In this document: positions 47,341-61,500 of the stretch, in pieces
How positions within the stretch are numbered: position 1 is the stretch's first letter
Layout: each line of letters starts with the position of its first letter
Assembly (NCBI RefSeq): GCF_036320965.1
Contig: NC_092239.1
Span: forward strand, 1,580,320-1,644,319
DNA: 64,000 nt
Direction: 5' to 3'
Origin: Panulirus ornatus
Lineage: Eukaryota > Arthropoda > Malacostraca > Decapoda > Palinuridae
Program-made: the position numbers and the translations under genes
Notes under the pieces: generated by a model
Told to the model about the DNA's origin: nothing
Databases searched by the model: none
What the model saw: the letters and a program-made list of their open reading frames with translations, nothing else

Positions 47341-47440
47341 GGGCAACAAATGAGGGGACTCGTGTGTAGTAGAGAACAGGAGTAATCAGGAGCATATTAG
47401 ACCATGCAGGACCACTGGCAAGCAAGAGAACTTCGCAGCA

Positions 47441-47444
<4 letters not shown>

Positions 47445-47530
<86 letters not shown>

Positions 47531-47578
47531 GAGGGAGAGAGAGAGAGGGGGGGAGGGAGAGAGGGAGAGAGAGAGAGA
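47445..47578. repeat. (GA)n with G-rich interruptions
   Basis: A purine tract of about 134 bases: a pure GA array to about 47526, then gaggg and ggggg interruptions. Confidence 0.95.
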
Positions 47579-47939
47579 AAAAAAAAACAAGCGGTGACAA
47601 AAGAAAGCGTGAACACTTCCAGATTTAACTATTGAATAACTCAACCCTTACCCCCACCCCAAAAAATAATGTTGTTTCATGAACTTGTATCATCCCGAGG
47701 CAAATGGCCCAGAACAAAGGGACTGCCTCATCTTCAAAAGGATAGATACAAAGGAAACGAGCTTGACATTTTCAGTGTGAAAGAGGCCAGACTATAGAGC
47801 CGACCCTCCAAGAGACTGAGCAGCGACGAGCAGCCCCAGACGTGCCTAATGACCGGACAATTAGAGCGACACAATGATGTCGATGACACACGACGCGCTG
47901 AAGGATCCTCCCTCAGGCCCGCCAGGTACTGATCCATCG

Positions 47940-48062
47940 TCAGTCCTCTTGCCTGGAGGGTGCTCAGGTCACGGGATGGGATGGTGCTCACCTGGGAGAG
48001 GTGGGAGGGTCCTCAGGCCTCGAGATGGGATGGTACTCATCTGGGAGAGGTGGGAGGAAGGG
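47940..48062. repeat. About 50-bp tandem repeat, 2-3 copies
   Basis: Units with gatgggatggt.ctca, ctgggagaggtgggagg, with the first and third copies truncated. Confidence 0.8.
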
Positions 48063-48069
48063 CAGAAGT

Positions 48070-49025
48070 GAAGGCATTGCAAGAGAGGATGGTATGGAGA
48101 AGTCGGAACGCTTCTCTCCCCCATTGTTCCTACAACAAAACTGTCCTTCTGAAAGATTTCTTTCATACCCCGTCGCCAACCCTTCCATGATCCTCACACG
48201 GACCAGGGACACCCATCTGCTGGTCTTCACCACCGTACAACAGTACTGGACCAGTCACACATGGGGTCCTCGCTGGACCATCACAGTGAGGTGTTTTCCC
48301 CTTTCTTCCTACCTGAGCTCTCATACCTCCTGCCTCCCTTGTTGTCACTCTTTACTCAGACCTTCACCACAACAGATTCAACTTTCTTACTACCAACATA
48401 ACTCTCTACACTTCCTGTTGGCTCGCATGACTCCCTCACCACCAGGGCCTCACCCCAGGACGCTACACAACCTAACAGTACGGCTGACTTTCATCCCCCG
48501 TGGACGCTGCCAGGGACGACACGAAACTCGCTTAACATAGTGTATGACGTAGCATTAGACTCGTTTGGTATAATTCTACGCTGTATTATCGTTAACGTCG
48601 GTGCGGCAAATGACCCCATATGTGTACTACTGTTATTCACTACTACGGGTGGGTACTGTTGACGGAAGCAACTTGACCGTGTGCTGAAACCACATAACGC
48701 TGGTTATCTTGTTTGAAAACGTGACAACAATGGTTGGACATTACCCACGAAGAGTCCAGTATTTATGTACGGCTTAGTACAGATCTCTCAGTCTATAAAT
48801 GTTAGCGGGATGTCTCCAGCAGCTGGATCTTACTCTGTCAGGTTATACAGAATAAATATGTCTATTGATTTCTGACATTTCTGTTAGATTCAATATGACA
48901 ATGTCCTTCTCTATGTACCTTGGATGAGTTGAGTTGTAGTTGAATGTTTTGGATGTGTTGTGACCCCCATGGTGGGGTCTTGATGACCTCAATTGAACTT
49001 TTTATAACTAGGTCATTCCTGCCTT
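48070..49025. other. Non-coding stretch, no gene recognised
   Basis: No recognisable gene. Open frames on both strands at 48001-48540 derive partly from the preceding repeat. Confidence 0.4.
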
Positions 49026-49032
49026 CACCACC

Positions 49033-49612
49033 AGCATGTTCATCATGCCTTCACCACCAACATGTTCATCATGCCTTCACCACCAACATGTTCATCATGC
49101 CTTCACCACCAACATGTTCATGATGCCTTCACCACCAACATGTTCATCATGCCTTCACCACCAACATGTTCATCATGCCTTCACCACCAACATGTTCATC
49201 ATGCCTTCACCACCAACATGTTCATCATGCCTTCACCACCAACATGTTCATGATGCCTTCACCACCAGCATGTTCATCATGCCTTCACCACCAACATGTT
49301 CATCATGCCTTCACCACCAACATGTTCATCATGCCTTCACCACCAACATGTTCATCATGCCTTCACCACCAACATGTTCATCATGCCTTCACCACCAACA
49401 TGTTCATCATGCCTTCACCACCAGCATGTTCATCATGCCTTCACCACCAACATGTTCATGATGCCTTCACCACCAACATGTTCATCATGCCTTCACCACC
49501 AACATGTTCATCATGCCTTCACCACCAACATGTTCATGATGCCTTCACCACCAACATGTTCATCATGCCTTCACCACCAACATGTTCATCATGCCTTCAC
49601 CACCAACATGTA
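49033..49612. repeat. 26-bp minisatellite, about 22 copies
   Basis: Units with catgttcatcatgccttcac. Two variable sites (catcatg/catgatg and accaa/accag) are distributed along the array in a partly repeating order. All three plus frames lack stops, giving overlapping frames up to 233 codons that begin at the repeated ATG. I treat them as artefacts. Confidence 0.97.
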
Positions 49613-49624
49613 CTCATTTTTCCA

Positions 49625-49855
49625 ACCTTAAGACTCATCATCAACACAACTGAGAGACTTACTAATAATGCAACTATAAGACTCATCAAGAACACTTCTG
49701 TTAGGCTCATCAATACAACTATGACACTGATGACCAAAAAAACTATAAGACTGATCACCAACACAACTATAATACTCATCACCAACACCTTTATAAAACT
49801 CGGCATCAATACAACTGTAAGAGACACCAGTAAAAGAACCATAATGCTCAGCTTG
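49625..49855. repeat. Degenerate tandem repeat (about 27 bp)
   Basis: A unit of the kind aagactcatcaacaacacaact recurs about eight times with heavy variation, directly after the 26-bp array. It may be an unrelated older array. Confidence 0.65.
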
Positions 49856-50145
49856 AGGCAGTATTAATCCTGCGCCAGTTCGCCAACAGGACAGGTCTGG
49901 GAGTGAGGGAGAGAGATTAGAAAATTACCTTCAGAGTTTCCCTTTTCCTCTCTTGGTAAGGACAAAAGACCTAAATAACTCCTAACGAGGTGAAAAATTC
50001 TCAATTGCCTCAATTAAGGTAATTATGTAAGGTCATTAACACCTTTATAAAGCTGAGCAGCAGGCTATTCCGACAACCTCGTGCCCTGCCGTTAAATGTT
50101 ACCGTGGGATGATGAGCAACTTGCCCTGCAGGGGAGTGGAGTGTG

Positions 50146-50300
50146 ACCCCCCAGTATGGTGTGGTTATACCCCCAGTATGGTGTGGTTATACCCCAGTAT
50201 GGTGTGGTTATACCCCAGTATGGTGTGGTTATACCCCCAGTATGGTGTAGTTATACCCCCAGTATGGTGTGGTTATACTTGTAGCATGGTGTGGTTATTT
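50146..50300. repeat. 23-24-bp minisatellite, about 7 copies
   Basis: Units with cagtatggtgtggttatacc; the count of C after atac varies between three and five, so the frame rotates. Confidence 0.92.
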
Positions 50301-50331
50301 CAGTAAATTCATTTGCTTTATTGTAATTCGT

Positions 50332-50460
<129 letters not shown>

Positions 50461-50565
50461 GGTTTGTCTACTCAGAGCCAATAGCAAACACCCTGATAGA
50501 TGGGACAGTACCTACACTTTGTACACATAGAATCACCACCAGTAACACAAGCCATAAATCACATT

Positions 50566-50625
50566 GACAGGTCAGGTCACTAGGGTGGCAGGTCAGGTCA
50601 CTAGGGTGGCAGGACAGGTCAAGAG
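50566..50625. repeat. 20-bp minisatellite, 3 copies
   Basis: Copies of caggtcaggtcactagggtgg, the last one altered. Confidence 0.88.
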
Positions 50626-50689
50626 AGTGGTAAGTAAGAAGACAGGTGGAGGCTGTCCGGAACTTGTCTAATAAATTCTGACAATGTCA

Positions 50690-50950
50690 GTTTATCATAA
50701 TTCATACAATAATGTAAAATGGATAAAACTGCTGAATGTTGCAAAATAAAGACAGCAGCGTGTGAGGTTGTATAACAAACAAGGACTCTGTTGAGTCTGG
50801 CAAAATAAATCAGAGCTGCGGTGAATGTGGCAAACCCAGGGCTGTACAGGACCGAGAATATATGCATTGTGTGGAATGTTGCAAAATGAAACACAATTGC
50901 CCAGAGAAGTGTTAGTAAAGTATGCAATATACACCTGTAAAGAGCGAGTG
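50690..50950. repeat. Degenerate tandem repeat (about 60 bp)
   Basis: A gaatgt(t/g)gcaaaataaa-like word recurs four or five times at roughly 60-base spacing. Confidence 0.55.
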
Positions 50951-51039
50951 GAAATGTTGCAGCTCCAGCATTAGAGATATACATACAGACCTTCACAGGT
51001 CATGTTGACAACGCCACACCCTGGGTCACACTCAAGCTC

Positions 51040-51155
51040 TACTGGCTGTGAGGCTGGCCAGGGATTGTAACGCTGGCCAGAGGATGTTATGCGGGCCAGG
51101 GGATGTATCTCTGGCCAGGGACTGTAACGCTGGCCTGATTTTGTAACGCTGTAAT
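51040..51155. repeat. Degenerate 27-bp repeat
   Basis: About four copies of a ctggccagggattgtaacg-like unit. Confidence 0.75.
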
Positions 51156-52094
51156 ACATGTTTAAGGCTCTAACGCCTGTGATTCTGCCCTTAGGGAGGG
51201 AGTAAAGCTGAAAGGGAAACAAGAAAAGCCAGAGGTAGAAAGAGAGTGGGTTTGGAGAGAGAAAGTACAATGAAATACAGACAAGAGAAGGCCTGTTGGC
51301 CTATGACGAGGTTATCTGTGACTTTCATCACTAACACTGAGATGGTCAGCATAGGGAGGTAGGGAGAGATCAGCATGGCTGGAGCGCCTCCCTCCATCAT
51401 GCAGGCCGCACGTTATCAATAAAACATGGCGCATAAATAGTGCTTCAAATATTACCAGATATATTTTTAACCGTGGCGTCGATATATGTTAAGCTGGTTT
51501 CTGGTGTGGGCCTTGTCCTTACTGTGGTCTCCGGCCCTGGTGTGAGCCCTCCCTGGTGTGGGCCCTCACTGTGATACAAGCCCTTCCTCTACATTCAGTC
51601 ACCCTCGCCCCTCAGGCATTACAGTGTGGTTTGTCACCCTAGCCCTAGAACCATCATCGACCTACCCTGGCCATAACGGCCTACTGGCTCTGTCGTATTG
51701 TACACTCTAGTGCCATCACAGTAGACAACATGAAACGTTTACGTCGTTAATTATATAATTTTGGGGGGAATGTTTTAGTGTCAGTGATGAATGAATAAAC
51801 TCGGACCTTCGAAAGCGTTAATGTTTTTGTGTCCAGGTAAATAGAATTAGCATTTTGAAGTTAGGAACGTATGATATGCAGATCAGAATCTATGAAAATT
51901 TGTTTGAATCTCTTTCAGTAGGTATAGCCATGCGTGGAAGAGTACCGTAGATAGTACCTCGCTGTATAAGAGGCTTGGGTGGTGTGTACGTGCGAGTGTG
52001 TGGTGCGTGGCGAGTTGTGTGGAAAAAGTGGGACAATTCATCGTAGACCAAGTCACTGTCAAATATTCTGCCGTCCACCAGTTAACTTTCTACC

Positions 52095-52165
52095 CTTTAA
52101 TGTAGAGCAGTTAATCACTGAACAGTTCACTGTTGAGCAGTTAATCAGTGAACAGTTCAATGTTG
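52095..52165. repeat. Tandem duplication, about 2 x 30 bp, inside left arm
   Basis: Two copies of gagcagttaatca(c/g)tgaacag. The right arm of the inverted repeat has different, local repeats at this place. Confidence 0.85.
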
Positions 52166-52836
52166 AACTTCCACCATCGACTGGTTTGTTGTGTAACATT
52201 TCCTCGCTGACCATGATCATGCCATGCTATTCTCTATCATGTTGTACTGTAGTACGCTGCATCAAGCTACGTCTCTTATATTTCTATGACTTACGTAATG
52301 TGATGTGCTATGCTATACCCTGCTTTTGTCTTATTCTACGGTGCCTGCTCTGTTATGTGATGTGCTATGAGTTCAGCTACAAAGGTTGTTACACTACTGC
52401 TTGTAATCCTGTGGTCTGATGATGATCGTTGCACTATTCTATAAAGGTCTTGTGATTGCCGTGTTGTGCTATATTAGATACACCTAGCGTATGTTGGTTC
52501 TGGCTGTGCTGTATTAAACTATATTACCCCATCATTTACCTATCTACTATGGGTCACTTTAGGCAGCCAGTTTAAGATTATAAACAGTTGACCAAACAAC
52601 GTGATTACAGTTTTAGTGAAAGTCAACACCAACATTTCTGACGCACAATGAAGCATTTTTTTTTTAATTAAGAAGACAAACAGCAGGTCAGCTGGAGGGG
52701 GACCTGCCTGGCGGGGTCAATGGTTCTCTGTACCTCAATCAACTGCCAACGATGAGGTCCCGGAAAAGAGAGAGAGAAGTTGAAGGTTTTATGTTGATCA
52801 GGAAATGTTTAAGAAGACGCCTCACTTTCCTGAGTT

Positions 52837-52975
<139 letters not shown>

Positions 52976-55249
52976 ATAACCAAGTTTTACTCAATTCTTA
53001 CTTTTTCTTAGAAGTAGAATATGATTATGTTGTGCGTCGAGAGAAACGTTGTGATGTAGACAACAGGTATCCTGAACTGTGCCATAAATGTCAACACATT
53101 TCCTTGACATATTATTTGATAACTTCGTAAGTCCTTAACTCAGAATTTTTATAGTGTTGTATCGTCTACTGGCCCTGTGCCAGCCCTCAGGGCCGCCAAA
53201 AAAAACTTAATTGAAATCTTTGAAGGCTTTAGGAAGGGAATAACTTCCGGATGTTACTGTGTAGACGAGCGTGTGGCGAGGGGAAAGCAGGGAGATCGGG
53301 TTTTGCGAGGAGTGGTGGTGCTGCTGAGGGAGGCTGAGCACCTGCCTACGTAGACCGACCCACGACCAGATGTGGCCAGAATGGTCAGGCTACCGCTCAC
53401 CACACGTCTGCCTTGAGGAGTAACACTGTTCTTCTCAGCTTCTTATATAACTATCGGTTCTTAGATCATCTGGGACTGATTTCAAGCACATGGCCAGTTT
53501 TCTTTTAAATGTTTCTGTAGTTGTTCCATGTCTGTTTCTTATGTCTCCAGGCAGCACACTGAGTCATCGTTGTAGCTTCTTGGCTGGGCTGTCATATATT
53601 TGTGTCTGTTTTCTATTTAGTTTGTTTCATGGTAATCTTGAAGATATGATAACTATGTGTCGTCCCTGTTAAGGGGCTTTCAGGTTTAACACAGTTTCTT
53701 TTATATCATCAGTTTGTTGTCCTGAGTCATATGTCCTATTGTAAACGTGTAAGGGTAACACACACACACACACACACACAGGGTGGTACTGCTGGGGAAG
53801 GTGACCTGACGCAAGCCCCTGGGGCCAGTACTTCCTCCTGCAGTAGCAGCATACACCGTCAGGAGGCGACCGTTCCTGCCACGGCCTGCAGCTGGCTGAT
53901 GGGCCGCCCGGACCACCACATCCGTCGGCCAACTTATAAAAGTCATGGCGAACTCAGTCAGTACTGCCCGCCCTCCGATACTCACTGACCGTCCCCCCCC
54001 CACACACACACACACCCTCTCGCTAATGGTTCCTGGGGAAGCTCTCGTCTGACCTGCCTTTTCGCTCTGATTCATTTGTGTCGGTATCCCCAGCAATTTT
54101 ATTGTGCACCCCATGCTCATCCTGTGAGCGGTAGCGCAAAAAGGACTACAAGGGCCACAATGGGTCTTAATCAGATCCCAGTGGGTTGATATTGCATAAG
54201 ATGTTACAACCAGTATTACATTACATAGTTATATATGGTAACTTTTCCGACTAGATGCAAAAAATGGATACAAACCTAAAATTTCAGGTATCTTGTTATT
54301 AACACTAAGGTGTTGTGACATTTCTTGCAGGGTTTGTTCTGATCATGTCTTGACCTGGGATTATATCTTGCTCTGGATCTATGTCTCCATCTGTGAGTAT
54401 GTGGACTTGGAACCATACGTCAATCTGGCGTTGTGTTGACTGAAGGCTTAGTGACGGCGATGGACTGTGTCTTGACCCGGACCTGCATGGTACCCTAGGG
54501 TTGTAGTCTGGGTTATAGAATAATAGTGTTGAGGTCGGGTTGCACATTAACCTCGGTAGGTCATACGTTAACCCTAGACACCGACTTGCTCTCACGTGTT
54601 GACCTATGACGAAGGTCACTACTTTGACAAAGGCCAGGTGATAATACATATCTAATGCAAGATCCATACTGATGATCTGGACACCTTATTTCTCTGTCTT
54701 TGATTGGAGAAGAAACTTCGTGAAAAGAAAGTTAATCTGATGGGAATGTAGAGCCCATTCAAATGCCTCACTTACACATGCCTCCATGACTGCAAGGGGA
54801 ATGTTGAAACATCTGGGTCAAGACGGAACAGTCGACCCCATAAATATCTTGCCTGGCAAAAATCCATTAGCTTAAGAACGTGCATCAGCGTAAGATGGAA
54901 ATATTTCAGCCATGAAAGATTATTGACCTTCCAGGGAATATATATGGCCAAGATGGAAATATATATAAGATGATATGGTACTTGAGCGGCGGCTATGGAG
55001 AGAGTATGTATTTGTAAGGCATCAAGAGAGATGTCTGATGTAAGTAGTATTGACCGTATGACTAAAGATCAGATGTTTGACCTAAAGAAGATGGTTCTGA
55101 CCCCATCCGGTCAGCCTGCGATAGCTATCTCATCATTCAACCAGTTTTACAGGAATTCTATAATAGATCCGACTTCATAAATCTGGATTTTGCGTCGCAC
55201 TTACATTATCGGTTTTACCCACCCAGACGAGAAGAGGAGCAGGGGAAAG

Positions 55250-55490
55250 AAAAGGTCTTGAGATGTGGGCCCGGCCAGCTGATGGCCCTGGAGAATGTCC
55301 AGGTTGGTGGGCCTGGCCAGCTGATAGGCCTGGCCAGCTGGTGGGCCTGGCCACCTGATAGGCATGGCCAGTTTATGAGCTTGGCTAGATGGTGCTCTCT
55401 ACCAACTGGTTGATCATGCCAGCTTATGGGGTCTTCACCAGGCTGGGGTGGCCAGGTCAGCTGGTGGACCTGGTCAGCTTTCGGTTATGG
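55250..55490. repeat. Degenerate cctggccagctg repeat
   Basis: The word ggcctggccagctgatgg recurs with variation about eight times, in an irregular 20-30-base rhythm. Confidence 0.65.
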
Positions 55491-55587
55491 CCAGACGGCA
55501 GAGACGGCCCGACCAACAGAGTTGCTCTGTCATGGCAAATTGTCCCTGAAATAATCGAGCAATTTTCCTCGTTCATCAGAGGAATTC

Positions 55588-55690
55588 CAGCATGACCCTG
55601 TATGACCGTGGCCAACCCTGCATGGCCCAGCATGACCCTGTATGACCGTGGCCAACCCTGCATGGCCCAGCATGACCCTGTATGACTTCA
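55588..55690. repeat. 40-bp minisatellite, 2.5 copies
   Basis: Copies of a unit with catgaccctgtatgaccgtg and gccaaccctgcatggccc. Looser catgatccc-type words continue to about 55920. Confidence 0.85.
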
Positions 55691-57338
55691 GGCTAGGTTT
55701 TGTGATCCCAGATGCTGCCATGTAATCCACAGCGTTCCTGTGTGGCCCTGGATGACCCTGTAGGACTCTGCATGACTTTCATGATCCCATATAACAAAGT
55801 GTGATCCGAGATAACCCTCCATGATCAATTACGACTTTTTGCATGATCCCAGATGAAGATCATTAATCCCGGGTGAGTCTTCATGATCCTGGAGGATCTT
55901 TTATGATGACAGATGACTGGGAGTGATCTTAACAGGTGTGTCGGCTGACCTGGGGTGACGCAAGAGTTGTCTCCTCATGACCTCTGTGTACCGACTGTAG
56001 CGGGAGTGCGTGTGTTAATTTCATGCATGATCAAGTTGATGCTACACTCAGACATTCACTTGATAGAGAAGCTATTGGAAGAAAAATTGTGTTGTTGATC
56101 AGAAGTCCTGAAACTGCGACCAGGAAGGAACTAGCTGGTCTATCTAAAAGAAATAGACGAGGGCAAATAGACACTGGTAGATCTACTTTCAATCACGATC
56201 GAATGTTTCAAGTAAAACATGTGTATAGAGTAAGTAAGAAGATCAGCAGAGTACAAGATGTTGTCATCACTAAACCAGTGCTACGCTATTGGTGCTATTA
56301 ACGCTTTGATCTACATGGAGATATTACTGGTATGAGCTGTAAAATTTTTGGCCATAGTTATAGACATACAGTAGCACGCTGTGTCTTAGGCCGTGAGAAT
56401 TTAGCGGCATTTAGTCATAGGTGTAAACGCATCGAGCAGAATATGTCACAATACGTTATCGGAAATATACCTGAAGTTATGAAATCATATTAGATTTTTG
56501 CATCTTACTGACAGATATTCTGTTTGAAAGACTGCAAGCTTGTGTCATGAACCAGCCTCGTAACAGCCTGACTTGGGGTCTGACAAAGATCCTTTGTGAC
56601 CCCTGTAATCCTCGTGTGCTGCATCCCACCACATGGACGACGACACCATAAACTAACGGCAGCAAAAACCAAAGTGGATTATATACCGAGTCTCTCACCT
56701 CGTCCTGCAACCGTGGCGCTTCCTTTACCTCCCTACTCTCCTGATGGCACACACTGCTTGTCATATAAGCTTCACATACACAGGGACCTAGGTGAGCTAG
56801 TGGCTGAGTGGCTCCTAGAGGTACAAGAGTCTAGCTAACACCGTCTCCGTCTCCGTCGCTCACGTCTTCACATGAGCAGTTCCTGGCGGATAAAGAAGCT
56901 GCTTCTGGCAGTGACCAAGAAGTACAGATGACCCTACCAGAGGGCCGCGCCCACACAACCACCAAAGCCTGCTGAAACCTAACCTGTTGACCTGCAGGGA
57001 CCTGCTGGCCTGCATCATTGCTTCCCCCTGCCTAGCCTACACCGACGAGGCAGGAGTATTATCAGATAACCGGAACAGTGTTGTAATTTCCACTTTAATC
57101 CTCGGGCTGGCTGCTGTTTTCTGGGATTTTCCCTGTATTTTGAAGAGGCTGTGTGTTAGGTGAAGGTTTGTGGGGCGGGTATGGTGTATGGCGAGGTCTG
57201 TAGTGGACCACAACCGCAGGGAGGGTTGTGAGGCAAGGTAAAGGTCTATGGGACAGGTTCGAATATGTGGCGGGGTCTCTGGTGAAGTATAGCAGGCAGG
57301 AGGGTCTGTGGGCGGGTAAAGGGTCTGGGGGACGAGCC

Positions 57339-57340
<2 letters not shown>

Positions 57341-57413
<73 letters not shown>
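57341..57413. repeat. (GA)n microsatellite
   Basis: An uninterrupted array of about 36 units. Confidence 0.95.
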
Positions 57414-57420
<7 letters not shown>

Positions 57421-57707
57421 AAGGGAAGAACGCACAAATAGAGGAACAAACAGAAATCCTTTGTGTGACTGGGTGTTATATTTTCAGTGTGTTGGTACTA
57501 CTGGCGATAACATTGTTACCAGCGGGAATGGATTCACTGGCAGGATGGAGCCGTGCATGTGGCCTCCTGATACTCCCTTTGTAAAGTGTATTCCAGCTGA
57601 ATGACTAGTGGATAAGGCCAGGGTGAATTCTTATTCACTGTAGACTAACGCACCCACTGACTCAGGACTCAGCCTTAGCCTCACCGACAGTGAGTTGAAC
57701 TTTGCTT

Positions 57708-57711
<4 letters not shown>

Positions 57712-57779
<68 letters not shown>

Positions 57780-57780
57780 G

Positions 57781-57852
<72 letters not shown>
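57712..57852. repeat. (GA)n interrupted by a G15 run
   Basis: Two GA arrays separated by about 15 consecutive G (57769-57783): a pure-purine strand of about 140 bases. Confidence 0.95.
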
Positions 57853-57855
<3 letters not shown>

Positions 57856-58467
57856 AATTGAAAAGTGACATCAAAGCTAAGAGTCTCATTACAGGACGAC
57901 GGGAAGTGGAGTCGTCCAGGGACGAGGGTGTAGCGTAAGACAGGAGAGGACGACTCTCAGGCGACGCATTGTGGAGTCGTCCAGGAAGACGATATACACG
58001 ACGACTGAACGGGACGACTCGACTCCAGCAATCAATAACTGGGACAATGGCCCCGCGCCAGACGTCCCTGGTTGGCTTTAGGAAACTATGGGCAATGGTG
58101 CCGGTGGTAGACTAACCAAGGCTTGAGTCGTACTTGTGTGTGTGTGTGTGTGTGAAACTAGTCTGAGTTCTTTAACAGACGTAATTATAGGTCATGGTAC
58201 AGGAAAGACTGTCGACCTTCTGTATTTAGAGAGAACGATATAGCAGCCATGACCTGCGGTGTGAGAGCCCCCCCCCCCCGCCGTACTAGGCTACAAGGTG
58301 CAACACCAGGTGTGCGAGCCACCTGGTACACCTCCAGTCTACACCACAGGGAGCAAAGTATATTCTTCTCTCTTCTCATAAAGCAGTTTACCACATGATA
58401 GATATGTAAACATAAACGAAAATAACCACAGAAAAATAAGAATACAAGTCATGCAAGTACCTACTTG

Positions 58468-58468
<1 letters not shown>

Positions 58469-58555
<87 letters not shown>
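58469..58555. repeat. (TA)n microsatellite
   Basis: An uninterrupted array of about 43 units. Confidence 0.95.
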
Positions 58556-58559
<4 letters not shown>

Positions 58560-61500
58560 ACCCGGCTTTCTCGTTTTTTTCGTTGTACTTGTTACCCACC
58601 ACCAGAGTCGGACTTCAAAGGGCACTTCCTGACATGCGAGTCACTTACATGAATTGAAAACAACCCCCCCCCCCCCCTCCTGACCATTGGCCAACCCCTC
58701 CCCAAGCCTTATCAACCTCACCTCAATCCCCATGCCAGTCCGCCCACCCCCAACCTCCCCCACTTTGCCTCTGACATATTCTGGTAAGCTTCGTCTCCTG
58801 TCTATACTCGCACTGGTCCTCTGTTGAGTTAGTTTTGGGTCGAGCCTCTGCTCCTTCATGGGCGATTCCTCAGTGGATAGTTCAAAGTGCCTCATCATCT
58901 GGATCCTATTCACAAATTTTTCGTGGTTGTCGGGAGGCAACACAAGAACAACAAAGCAAAGCGACCACCACATCTTTCACCACATGTCAACAAATGAATA
59001 TCTCAGAAACTGTGGAACTCACAGCTCCTGCCAGGCGTTCCATCGTTCACTTTGTAGACAAAAGTGGCGAGACATGCGTCCTGGTAGAAGTGGGTTACCA
59101 TACCCTCTGTCTCTACGTGTTGGGACAACGCCTGGGTGGTAGCGAGTGGCCATGTGAGACGGATCGACCACTCCGTCTGTCTGCCTTCTCGTGCCCTCGA
59201 GTACACACGGCTCGGGAAAGGTTTTTCTGACGTGTGCAGAATCTGCGAAACTTTAAGTGCATCTCAGTGCCTTTGTCTGCGGTTGGTTACTTAAAGATGT
59301 CGTGACGTATGTTGCAAGGAGTGGGTGCCTGATTTCATTATCTGACTTATCTCCGAGTTGGCTGAAGATGTGCCATGTTATCAGCTAACCTTCCTCAGAA
59401 ATGACTAAACAATATTCCTTGACGTCACTACCTAATGAGCCTTTGAGGCATGTCATATTACCTGTCAGAACAGGTCAAGGGTCAGCATGGATAGGGGAAG
59501 GGGAGGGAATCAAGAGACGATATAGTTTGCGATTACATGGATAAGGAAATGTTCAACATACAGTCCACAAGAAGCTATACTGCTCGTATTATTTTGCAAT
59601 TAACGTGAAATACATAAGTGATCCGTTGTGAAGTAGAGAAGAAAATAATGATTGTTAGCCTGCTGCTCAGTCATCCTCCACCTTTCTCACACTGTAGCTA
59701 CAATACCAACAGCAGTACATGTCAGACATTAACAATTTCATCAACTGTGGAAGTTATCAGGGGCCATGTGTCCCGTAGACTCGTTTGACTGGTGCTGTTG
59801 TGAGCACAACATTGAGCCTCATATTCAGCAGTACAGTAAATCATTTCTGGCTTTGTAATGCTTTCGTCCCCTTGGTTTACGGCCCATGTTTGTGCCTCTC
59901 ATGCTGAGGCGGCTCTCGCCCCTGACTGAGAATTACTCTGCCTCCATAAGAAGTTAAAAAGAAAAGCGACCCATGGCTTTGTACGCTGATGTTTATGGCC
60001 CCAGTAAGGGAGAACGTAGTGGAAGTGTTGCCTATATGGGTACGCTCTGATGGCTTTACGGTTTCACATTCTTTTGTTATAACACCCACAGCCGCTTCCA
60101 TCCCCGTCATACAGTCTACCAACTGTACGGAGCCACACTCGGGGCCTTTATCCTTTCCATACACACTGTACCTACTATACGGAGTCATGATTCGTTATTA
60201 TGATTCGTCTTACAAAGTCCCTCATGTTGTCGTAGGAACGAAGTCCGTTCGTAATCGTGATATGGAAATGTTTTACTGCGTGAAAGGAACATTCAGGGAC
60301 ATTGGAGTAATGACTGCTGGTTTCTATCTGAAGGAAAACAAGTGTTTTTAGAAGTTGAGGACAGACATTTAAGGCAACTGATTCGATGTTACACATATTA
60401 CGTTTCAAGTTCACGTGTACAATAGCGTGGCGTTAAGAATCTATCTCTTTAATCTACCGCCGTGCCACACGCAGTCCTGGAGAATACAGATGTTTCGAAA
60501 ACATCACTGTTTTCTCGAAGCATTTGGGAATAACACTTACCACCATCCTCACCGATGAATTTATCACCCCAAATTTTCCCTGCTTTATTGTATTGTCATG
60601 TGTCTCACTTGTGTGTCTTCTCTCGTGTCAGCACCAGAGCCAAGCAAGTGACTCGTGGTCAACATCTTGTCACTGATATGATGAGCAGCGTTATCTGCAG
60701 CATAACCTCTCCTCAGTGACCACCATCATCATCAAATGACTTCATGCACCATCATCATTTTCTTTTCGTCATTCTTTACATCATCATTATTTCCTATTGG
60801 CCAACTCTTGCAACATCAGTGTATACTACTAGCCATTCCTTTCTCTAGCATCGACACCATCTTTCCCTCACCGTATTTGTAACATTTTCATCTTACCATT
60901 GTTATTCTCCGGCTCTTCCCACATATCTTATCTTAACGTTAAGTTATGTATTGAGAACACGTCTTGCTTTGCTTCATCAATGCCAACTATTACTACCTTC
61001 TCCTATAAAGTGATAGTTTCCCTGTATCTCCCTCCCTGACCTCGGCCACAAACATGGCTTCTTTGCTCTGGGATCAGGCACATCTCTCATATAGTTCTAA
61101 CATTTGTAATCCATTTTCTGTTTCATTTTAGTCATCATTTCTGTAATCTTTAAAGTTTCATCTTTCGATAGATGTTCTCCAACATGTTTTATATCATGTG
61201 ACTTAACACAGATTCATCAACTCATTGACATAACAACTGATTAACTCGATCATCAAATATCATCATTTGCTGCCAACGTCAGCATCACAAAAACATAAAG
61301 TTTCACAAACCTGAGCTGGCTTCAGGAATTTCAACCAGAGCGAAGTTTGTGAAGTGTTTACACTTTCCTTGGTTTCTGTTGCTCAGTGACTCCTCCCTGC
61401 TCTGGTCTGTCCTTCTGTTGCTACAGAAGACTCCTCAATTTCGTCCTCCTTATTTTCTGTTGCAGAAAAGGTTTCTTTTCTGTTGTGGTCTTTGCCATCT

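Noticed and set aside
49036..49867. Frames up to 233 codons with MFIMPSPPTCSS-type repeats
   Set aside because: They come from the 26-bp minisatellite, which is open in all three plus frames.
56023..56301. 92-codon Arg/Lys-rich frame
   Set aside because: I looked for a Gag- or transposase-like pattern and found none that I could support.
58835..59230. 131-codon plus-strand frame
   Set aside because: No recognisable domain, and other frames overlap it on both strands.
59989..60351. 120-codon plus-strand frame, with a 103-codon frame opposite
   Set aside because: No motif, signal peptide or splice-compatible neighbour is seen; both strands are open, which fits chance.
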